Source: an uncultured Ruminococcus sp. | GTDB lineage: Bacteria > Bacillota_A > Clostridia > Oscillospirales > Ruminococcaceae | NCBI GenBank assembly: GCA_946629405.1 | Contig: CAMOXW010000200.1 | Span: forward strand, 1 to 12,141 | Length of the DNA stretch: 12,141 bases | Direction of reading: 5' to 3' | Part shown: piece by piece, positions 6,893 through 12,141 of the stretch | Numbering within the stretch: position 1 is the first letter of the stretch | Layout of the letters: the number at the start of each line of letters is the position of its first letter | Program-made: the position numbers and the translations under genes | Notes under the pieces: model-generated | The model's database searches: none | Seen by the model: only the letters and a program-made list of their open reading frames with translations | Told to the model about the DNA's origin: nothing

Positions 6893-6898
6893 TAACAC

Positions 6899-6932
6899 GC
6901 TGCGGAGCTCCGGAAACGGAGTTCTGTACAGC
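6899..6932 (+). other. Intercistronic RNA hairpin between fumC and hdrB
   Basis: CGGAGCTCCG (6903-6912) pairs with CGGAGTTCTG (6917-6926) around a GAAA tetraloop, giving 10 bp with two G-U pairs. GCTG (6899-6902) and CAGC (6929-6932) extend the stem past a 2-base bulge. It begins 6 bases after the fumC stop and no U-run follows, so a full terminator is unlikely. A processing or stability element that lets fumC and hdr transcript levels differ is more plausible. Confidence 0.65.
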
Positions 6933-6954
6933 TAATAAATGAAAGGATACTGTT

Positions 6955-7752
6955 ATGCAAGTATTTACATATTATCCCGGATGTACGCTGCGTACAAAGG
7001 CAAGAGACCTTGATGTCTATGCGAGAATGTCGGCAGAAGCTCTTGGAATTGTCCTTGAAGAACCTGCCGACTGGCAGTGCTGCGGAGGCGCCTACACTAC
7101 AGCAAAGGACGAGATAGCCACAAAGCTCTCAGCCGTGAGAACTCTCAACGCTGCAAAGGAGATGGACAGGCCGCTCATTACAGTCTGTTCCGCCTGTCAT
7201 AACGTTATAAAGCAGACTAATTATGATATTTCCCGCGATGAGGATATGGCAAGAAAGGTCAACAACTACCTTCAGCTTCCGGAAGTCTATGCCGGTGAGA
7301 CTACCGTTTATCACTATCTGGAAATGCTCCGCGATGTAGTAGGCTTCGATACTCTGAAGGCTAAGGTTACCAATCCCCTCAAAGGACGGAAAATAGCTGC
7401 TTATTACGGCTGCCTGCTGCTGCGTCCCTCAAAGGCTCTTGCTATGGACGACCCGGAGAACCCGACTATTATGGAGGACTTCATCAGAGCTATCGGCGGG
7501 ACACCTGTTATCTATGCCCAGCGCAATGAGTGCTGCGGAGGCTATATCACTATGGAGGACAAGGCTCAGGCTAAGAAACGAAGCTCTGCCGTAATGGATT
7601 CCGCAAAGGATCAGGGGGCTGATATGGTCATCACAGCCTGTCCGCTGTGCCTTTACAACCTCAAAAAGAATTCCGGCTCAGACCTGCCGGTGTACTATTT
7701 CACTGAACTGCTGGCTGAAGCTCTTGGCTTAAAGGAGGCAAGCAATGAATAA
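6955..7752 (+). CDS. hdrB: Heterodisulfide reductase subunit B-like (CCG domain protein)
   Basis: Predicted disulfide-reducing subunit of a soluble HdrABC complex. The 265 residues contain two complete CCG motifs: Cys10-x31-Cys42-Cys43-x34-Cys78-x2-Cys81 and Cys153-x39-Cys193-Cys194-x34-Cys229-x2-Cys232. In methanogen HdrB each such motif binds a noncubane [4Fe-4S] cluster that cleaves the CoM-CoB disulfide. That disulfide is not expected in this organism, so the real substrate is unknown. In sulfate reducers the related complex is proposed to use DsrC, and no dsrC is seen here. The RBS GAAAGGA (6941-6947) lies 7 bases before ATG 6955. The 3' end overlaps hdrC by 8 bases. No cluster ligand is missing, so the subunit looks functional. 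Confidence 0.92.
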   Translation: MQVFTYYPGCTLRTKARDLDVYARMSAEALGIVLEEPADWQCCGGAYTTAKDEIATKLSAVRTLNAAKEMDRPLITVCSACHNVIKQTNYDISRDEDMARKVNNYLQLPEVYAGETTVYHYLEMLRDVVGFDTLKAKVTNPLKGRKIAAYYGCLLLRPSKALAMDDPENPTIMEDFIRAIGGTPVIYAQRNECCGGYITMEDKAQAKKRSSAVMDSAKDQGADMVITACPLCLYNLKKNSGSDLPVYYFTELLAEALGLKEASNE

Positions 7753-8128
7753 GAACCTAAAGGAACAGGTGCTCCGTTCAAGCGGAGTGAACGTCCTCAA
7801 ATGTATGCGCTGCGGCAAGTGCTCAGGTACCTGTCCCTCTTACGATGAAATGGAATACCACCCCCACCAGTTCGTATATATGGTGGAAAAGGGTGATATT
7901 GAGACGCTTATGAAGTCTGAGTCGCTGTACAAGTGTCTGACCTGCTTTGCTTGCGTGGACAGATGTCCCAGAAACGTTGAGCCGGCAAAGGTAGTCGAGG
8001 CAGTTCGTCTTGCCGCTGTTCGCCAGCAGGACGGAAACCGGCTGAGCCCGGACATGATACCTGATATGCTGGATGACGACCTTCCACAGCAGGCTATCGT
8101 GACCGCTCTCAGGAAGTACACTAAGTAA
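7745..8128 (+). CDS. hdrC: Heterodisulfide reductase subunit C-like iron-sulfur protein
   Basis: Small 127-residue electron carrier with two cubane [4Fe-4S] motifs: Cys20/23/26/30 and Cys64/67/70/74. This is the HdrC pattern, with a short helical linker and a C-terminal tail. It should pass electrons from HdrA to the HdrB active site. Its start codon lies inside the end of hdrB, with AAGGAGG about 6 bases upstream, so translation of the two is probably coupled. The hdrC stop overlaps the RBS of hdrA. It is within the normal size of bacterial HdrC, and nothing appears to be missing. Confidence 0.92.
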   Translation: MNKNLKEQVLRSSGVNVLKCMRCGKCSGTCPSYDEMEYHPHQFVYMVEKGDIETLMKSESLYKCLTCFACVDRCPRNVEPAKVVEAVRLAAVRQQDGNRLSPDMIPDMLDDDLPQQAIVTALRKYTK

Positions 8129-8142
8129 GGAGGAGAGCTATT

Positions 8143-10134
8143 ATGCAGAGAATTGGTGTATTTGTCTGTCACTGCGGTACCAATATCGCCGCAACCGTTG
8201 ATGTAAAGACAGTCGCTGAGACCCTCGGACATGAGCCGGGCGTTGTGATATCTCAGGACTATCAGTATATGTGCTCCGAATCCGGTCAGAATCTGGTAAA
8301 GAACGCGATCAAAGAACATAAGCTCACAGGCGTGGTCATCTGCTCCTGCTCGCCGCGTATGCACGAGAATACTTTCAGGAAGGCTGCTGCTGCTGCCGGA
8401 CTTAACCCATATCTTGTCGAGATAGCCAATATCCGTGAGCAGTGCTCATGGATACACAAGGATATTGCAAGTGCAACTGAAAAGGCAATAATCCTCGGAC
8501 GTGCTGCTGTCGCTAAGGTACATCTTAACGCTCCGCTGACTGCCGGTGAGAGCCCTGTTGCAAAGAGAGCGCTTGTTATCGGCGGAGGTATCGCCGGTAT
8601 ACAGACGGCTCTTGATATCGCTGAGGCTGGATTTGATGTTGATATCGTGGAGAAGAATCCTACTATCGGCGGTAAAATGGCTCAGATAGACAAGACCTTC
8701 CCGACACTTGACTGCGCTGCCTGCATCCTTACTCCTAAAATGGTTGAGGCTTCACAGAACGAGCATATAACTATACATTCATTCAGCGAAGTCGCTGAGG
8801 TCAAGGGCTTTGTCGGCAATTTCACTGTCAAAATAAAGAAGAAGGCACGTTTCGTTGACGAGACAAAGTGTACAGGCTGCGGTCTTTGCACTGAAAAGTG
8901 CCCGATGAAGAAGGTGCCGAACGAGTTCAACATGGGGCTCGACAACAGGACTGCTATCTATATCCCGTTCGCACAGGCTGTTCCGAAGGTAGCGACCATC
9001 GACCCGAACTACTGCATGATGCTGAAAAACGGCAAGTGCGGAGTCTGCTCAAAGGTCTGCTCTGTAGGAGCTATAAACTACAAGCAGGAAGATACCTACA
9101 TTGAGGAGAAGTACGGCGCTATCGTAGTTGCAACAGGATTCAATCCGATAAAGCTTGACAAGTACGACGAGTTCGCATATAATCAGTGTCCTGATGTTGT
9201 AACATCTCTTGAGCTTGAAAGACTTATGAACGCTGCCGGCCCTAACGGCGGCACACTTCTCCGTCCCTCGGACAAGACTCACCCGCACACTATCGTTTTT
9301 GTACAGTGTGTAGGTTCAAGATGCGATGACAGCAAGGGCAAGCCCTACTGCTCGAAGATATGCTGTATGTACACAGCAAAGCACGCTATGCTCATCCGTG
9401 AAAAATATCCCGACACAGAGGTCTATGTGTTCTATATTGACGTCCGTACTCCCGGTAAGAACTTCGATGAATTCTACCGCCGTGCAGTTGAGCAGTACAA
9501 TGTTCACTACATAAAGGGTATGGTCGGCAAGGTAACACCTAAGTCTGACGGAAAGATAGACGTTCAGGCATCTGATCTTCTTGCAAATGAGCAGCTCCAC
9601 ATAAATGCGGATATGGTAGTTCTTGCTGCTGCTATCGAGCCTGATAAGACAGCTCGTCCGCTGGCAACCATGCTCACTACCCAGATGGATACTAATGACT
9701 TCTTCACAGAGGCACATCCTAAGCTCCGTCCTGTGGAGAGTGCTACAGCCGGTATCTTCCTCTCAGGCGCCTGTCAGGGCCCTAAAGATATCCCCGAGAC
9801 CGTAGCTCAGGCAAGTGCTGCCGCAGCGAAGGCTATAGGACTTCTCTGCAAGAACAGCATAACCTGCAACCCCTGTGTTGCTCATTCGGATGAGCTCATG
9901 TGCAACGGCTGCTCGTCCTGTGAGAAGGTTTGTCCTTACGGAGCTATCACATACATCGACAAGGAATTCAGAATGCCCGACCGCACCACTAAGGTACGCC
10001 GTGTGGCAAGCGTCAATCCTGCTGTTTGTCAGGGATGCGGTGCTTGTACAGTAGCCTGCCCGTCAGGTGCGATGGATCTTAACGGCTTCTCGAACAGCCA
10101 GATCATGGCGGAGGTAGACGCAATATGCAAGTAA
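8143..10134 (+). CDS. hdrA: Heterodisulfide reductase subunit A-like flavoprotein (electron bifurcating)
   Basis: Core FAD subunit of the complex; in characterised HdrA the FAD splits electron pairs between ferredoxin and a higher-potential disulfide. The 663 residues match the classic single-unit HdrA of about 650. There is an N-terminal VFVCHCGTNI segment with Cys9 and Cys11, then CSCSP (67-71). The FAD-binding loop is VIGGGIAG (145-152). A DCAACILTPKM segment follows at 190-200. An inserted ferredoxin-type site has Cys243/246/249/253, with Cys291/299/302/306 nearby. Cys389 or 394 with Cys403, 407 and 408 fit the unusual HdrA cluster. The C-terminal ferredoxin domain has Cys587/590/593/597 and Cys629/632/635/639. 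An AAGGAGG (8127-8133) precedes the ATG, and the 3' end overlaps flxD by 10 bases. No fusion to other modules is seen. Confidence 0.95.
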   Translation: MQRIGVFVCHCGTNIAATVDVKTVAETLGHEPGVVISQDYQYMCSESGQNLVKNAIKEHKLTGVVICSCSPRMHENTFRKAAAAAGLNPYLVEIANIREQCSWIHKDIASATEKAIILGRAAVAKVHLNAPLTAGESPVAKRALVIGGGIAGIQTALDIAEAGFDVDIVEKNPTIGGKMAQIDKTFPTLDCAACILTPKMVEASQNEHITIHSFSEVAEVKGFVGNFTVKIKKKARFVDETKCTGCGLCTEKCPMKKVPNEFNMGLDNRTAIYIPFAQAVPKVATIDPNYCMMLKNGKCGVCSKVCSVGAINYKQEDTYIEEKYGAIVVATGFNPIKLDKYDEFAYNQCPDVVTSLELERLMNAAGPNGGTLLRPSDKTHPHTIVFVQCVGSRCDDSKGKPYCSKICCMYTAKHAMLIREKYPDTEVYVFYIDVRTPGKNFDEFYRRAVEQYNVHYIKGMVGKVTPKSDGKIDVQASDLLANEQLHINADMVVLAAAIEPDKTARPLATMLTTQMDTNDFFTEAHPKLRPVESATAGIFLSGACQGPKDIPETVAQASAAAAKAIGLLCKNSITCNPCVAHSDELMCNGCSSCEKVCPYGAITYIDKEFRMPDRTTKVRRVASVNPAVCQGCGACTVACPSGAMDLNGFSNSQIMAEVDAICK

Positions 10135-10571
10135 ATGAGAATAAGGAATTTCAGCCGCTGATCGTCGCTTTTTGCTGCAACTGGTGTTCGTATGCAGGAG
10201 CTGACCTCTCCGGCACGAACAGACTGAATTACCCAACAAACGTCAAGATCATAAGAGTGCCCTGTTCATGCAGAGTAAACCCCATGTTCATACTCAGGGC
10301 GTTCCAGAGGGGCGCTGACGGAGTTATTCTGTGCGGCTGCCACCCCGGAGACTGCCATTATACCTCAGGAAATTACTTCACAAGAAGAAGGATGACCCTG
10401 CTGTTCAGTATGCTTGACTTCCTCGGCATAGAGCGCGACAGAACAAGAGTAGAGTGGGTATCTGCCGCAGAGGGCGCAAAGTTTGCCGCAACTATGAACG
10501 AGTTCACTGAGGCTGTAAAGAAACTGGGACCTAACCGGAGATTGGAGGATCTGAGATGCAGAAAGCAATGA
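10125..10571 (+). CDS. flxD: MvhD/FlxD-like [2Fe-2S] electron-transfer subunit
   Basis: The 148-residue protein belongs to the MvhD (hydrogenase iron-sulfur subunit) family, which docks on HdrA and delivers electrons to its flavin. The conserved cysteines are present: FCCNWC (Cys17, 18, 21), PCSCR (Cys47, 49), and LCGCHPGDCHY (Cys70, 72, 77). In methanogens the donor is the Mvh hydrogenase, but no hydrogenase subunit follows here. Two more iron-sulfur proteins follow instead, as in the hdrABC-flxDCBA clusters of anaerobes, where NADH is the donor. The gene overlaps hdrA by 10 bases and the next gene by 16, with GGAGG (10110-10114) upstream of its ATG. The symbol is inferred from context. Confidence 0.9.
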   Translation: MQVNENKEFQPLIVAFCCNWCSYAGADLSGTNRLNYPTNVKIIRVPCSCRVNPMFILRAFQRGADGVILCGCHPGDCHYTSGNYFTRRRMTLLFSMLDFLGIERDRTRVEWVSAAEGAKFAATMNEFTEAVKKLGPNRRLEDLRCRKQ

Positions 10572-11527
10572 TCGAAAGGGCTAAGCAGCTTCTTGCAGAC
10601 GGCACAGTTAAGCGTGTCGTCGGCTGGAAAAGAGGAGAATTTGCCTACGATATCACTCCGGCAGTTTTCGAGAGCGCTGAGGAGCTTGACAGTGACTTCG
10701 TATTTGACGACTTTACCGCTGCGAATGTCTCCAAGTATCTCGTAAAGGAGAGCCGCAAGGATGGCAAGGTGCTTGCTTTTCTCAAGCCCTGCGATACCTA
10801 CAGCCTAAACCAGCTCACCAAGGAGCACAGAGTTGACCGTGATAATATCTACGTTGTGGGGATACCCGGCGGTCCGAAGCTCGACATCGAAAAGATCAAG
10901 GCTAAGGGCATTACTGGTATCATCGGCGTAAAAAACGAGAATTACACACTGAAAATAGATACCCTTTACGGCGAGGAGACTATGCCTTTCTATGAGGCGG
11001 TACTTGACAAGTGTGCCTCCTGCAAGAGCAAGAAGCACGTTACATATGACGAGCTTATGGGTGAGGAGGGCGATACCCTCGAATCCAACCGCTTCGATAT
11101 GGTCGAAAAGCTCGAGAATATGACCTCTCAGGAGCGCTATGACTTCTGGAGAAGTGAGCTTTCAAAGTGTATCAGATGCAATGCGTGCAGAAATGTCTGT
11201 CCTGCCTGCACCTGTGAGAACTGCGTGTTTGACAATCCTAAATCCGGCATTGACAACAAAGCAGCCGCAGACAGCTTTGAGGAGAATATGTTCCACATAA
11301 TCCGCGCGTTCCATGTTGCCGGAAGATGTACCGACTGCGGAGAATGCTCAAGAGTATGCCCGCAGCATATCCCGCTTCACCTGCTCAACCGCAAGTTCAT
11401 CAAGGATATCAATGCTCTCTATGGTGAATATCAGGCGGGTGCTGACACAACCTCCAGAGCCCCCCTCAACGACTACACCGCTGAGGACTGCGAGGCAAGC
11501 ATAGTTCACGAAAGGGGTGTTGAGTGA
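10556..11527 (+). CDS. 4Fe-4S dicluster protein, FlxC-like
   Basis: Electron-transfer subunit of 323 residues with two cubane motifs: Cys205/208/211/215-Pro and Cys258/261/264/268-Pro. The N-terminal half, about 1-180, resembles the accessory domain of F420-hydrogenase-beta/AsrA-like proteins and carries LKPCDTYSLN (Cys79) and KCASCK (Cys153, 156). Further cysteines at 218, 220 and 223 (CTCENC) sit just after the first cluster, so a third metal site is possible. By position after flxD it fits flxC of the Flx-Hdr complex, relaying electrons between FlxA/B and FlxD/HdrA. That naming is inference from gene order. GGAGG (10544-10548) lies 7 bases before the ATG. The start overlaps flxD by 16 bases, and the stop shares one base with the next start. 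Confidence 0.8.
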   Translation: MQKAMIERAKQLLADGTVKRVVGWKRGEFAYDITPAVFESAEELDSDFVFDDFTAANVSKYLVKESRKDGKVLAFLKPCDTYSLNQLTKEHRVDRDNIYVVGIPGGPKLDIEKIKAKGITGIIGVKNENYTLKIDTLYGEETMPFYEAVLDKCASCKSKKHVTYDELMGEEGDTLESNRFDMVEKLENMTSQERYDFWRSELSKCIRCNACRNVCPACTCENCVFDNPKSGIDNKAAADSFEENMFHIIRAFHVAGRCTDCGECSRVCPQHIPLHLLNRKFIKDINALYGEYQAGADTTSRAPLNDYTAEDCEASIVHERGVE

Positions 11528-12141
11528 TGCTTAGAATATCCGCTGACAGGCTGAATGAGCTTTTCGATGATGTTTCAGCAAGGCAGGAGCTCTATATCCC
11601 TGCTGACCGTGCTGACGGCGAGGCTGAATACAAAAGATATGAAAGCGGCATGAAGCTCTCCTCACGCCTCAATACCCTCAGAAGCGCAAAAGACTTCTTC
11701 TTCCCGCAGACTGAGAATCTTGTTGACTTCAAGATGGAGGGTAAGAAGATAGAGATCACCGACGTCCGCAAAGAGCGCGAGGATTTCGTGGTTTTCGGAG
11801 TACGCGCCTGCGACGCAAGAAGCTTCACTATACTCGACAAGGTATTCCTTGCAGAGCCTGTGGACAGCTACTACAAGAACCGCCGTGACCACGGAACTAT
11901 AGTGACACTGGCTTGCAGCCGTCCCGCAGAGACCTGCTTCTGCCAGACCTTCGGCATCGACCCTGCTGAGCCGGAAGGAGACTGCTCCTGCTGGTGCGAC
12001 GGAAGCTTCTACTATTTCAGAGCAAATAACGAAAAGGGTCAGGCTTTTGTGGACTCTGTTGCATCGCTGCTTGAAGACGGCGATACTGCTGAGCTTGACA
12101 GGACTATAGAAAAAACAAGGTCAATTATGGGCAGACTTCCG
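11527..12141 (+). CDS. FlxB/AsrA-like iron-sulfur subunit (N-terminal part, runs off window)
   Basis: The reading frame is open for 205 codons from ATG 11527 to the window edge, so the C-terminus, where the ferredoxin motifs of this family lie, is not visible. The N-terminal segments VVFGVRACDARSFTILDKVF (about 88-107), a YYKNRRDHG segment, and TLACSRPAETCFCQTFGIDP (127-146) are typical of AsrA/sulfhydrogenase-beta-like proteins that pair with an FAD/NAD(P)-binding partner. An additional CSCWC cluster lies at 153-157. AAAGGGG (11511-11517) serves as RBS, and the ATG overlaps the previous TGA by one base. By order it corresponds to flxB; an FNR-like flxA should follow outside the window. It could instead be annotated as an AsrA-type subunit, but the Hdr context makes sulfite reduction less likely. 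Confidence 0.8.
   Translation, partial: MLRISADRLNELFDDVSARQELYIPADRADGEAEYKRYESGMKLSSRLNTLRSAKDFFFPQTENLVDFKMEGKKIEITDVRKEREDFVVFGVRACDARSFTILDKVFLAEPVDSYYKNRRDHGTIVTLACSRPAETCFCQTFGIDPAEPEGDCSCWCDGSFYYFRANNEKGQAFVDSVASLLEDGDTAELDRTIEKTRSIMGRLP

Noticed and set aside
1..12141. CRISPR arrays, insertion sequences, phage or toxin-antitoxin genes
   Set aside because: I saw no spaced direct repeats, transposase motifs, terminal inverted repeats or phage-type genes anywhere in the window.

Overview
The window looks like chromosomal DNA from an anaerobic, Gram-positive gut or rumen bacterium of the Clostridia, most likely a Ruminococcus-type Oscillospiraceae. This is inferred from strong AGGAGG-type ribosome binding sites, consensus sigma-A promoters, a clostridial-style Rex regulator, and an oxygen-sensitive HdrABC/Flx electron-transfer cluster. 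No database search was possible.

Layout. (1) Positions 42-203 hold a minus-strand tRNA-Pro(CGG) with its own promoter and terminator. Next to it, at 220-312 on the minus strand, is a short coding-like remnant with no start. (2) Positions 347-5004 form an apparent operon on the plus strand: promoter, aconitase, a PARG-type macrodomain protein, NADP-type isocitrate dehydrogenase, and the NADH-sensing repressor Rex. Gaps between genes are 25-31 bases. A Rex-operator-like sequence lies directly on the -35 box of this operon, so rex probably controls itself and the citrate-to-2-oxoglutarate genes. (3) Positions 5005-5515 are a 0.5 kb AT-rich intergenic region with a hairpin after rex, two AT palindromes, one good and one weak Rex-like site, a 10-bp inverted repeat and an extended -10 promoter. 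(4) Positions 5516-12141 hold a second plus-strand operon: class II fumarase, then hdrB, hdrC, hdrA, flxD (MvhD-like), flxC-like and the first 205 codons of a flxB/AsrA-like gene. The last gene runs off the window; an FAD/NAD(P)-binding flxA is expected beyond it.

How the genes fit together. Aconitase and isocitrate dehydrogenase make 2-oxoglutarate and NADPH, the usual biosynthetic half-cycle leading to glutamate in fermentative anaerobes. Fumarase belongs to the other, C4-dicarboxylate branch. The Hdr-Flx proteins carry the full cysteine set for a flavin-based electron-bifurcating NADH dehydrogenase/disulfide-reductase complex. Its likely route is NADH to FlxA, then FlxB/C, FlxD and the HdrA flavin, where electrons split between ferredoxin and HdrC/HdrB. 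Rex senses NADH/NAD+, so Rex control of both operons would tie carbon flow and NADH disposal together. The most unusual points are the fumarase-Hdr-Flx linkage, whose high-potential electron acceptor is unknown, and an ADP-ribose-processing macrodomain gene placed between two TCA-cycle enzymes.
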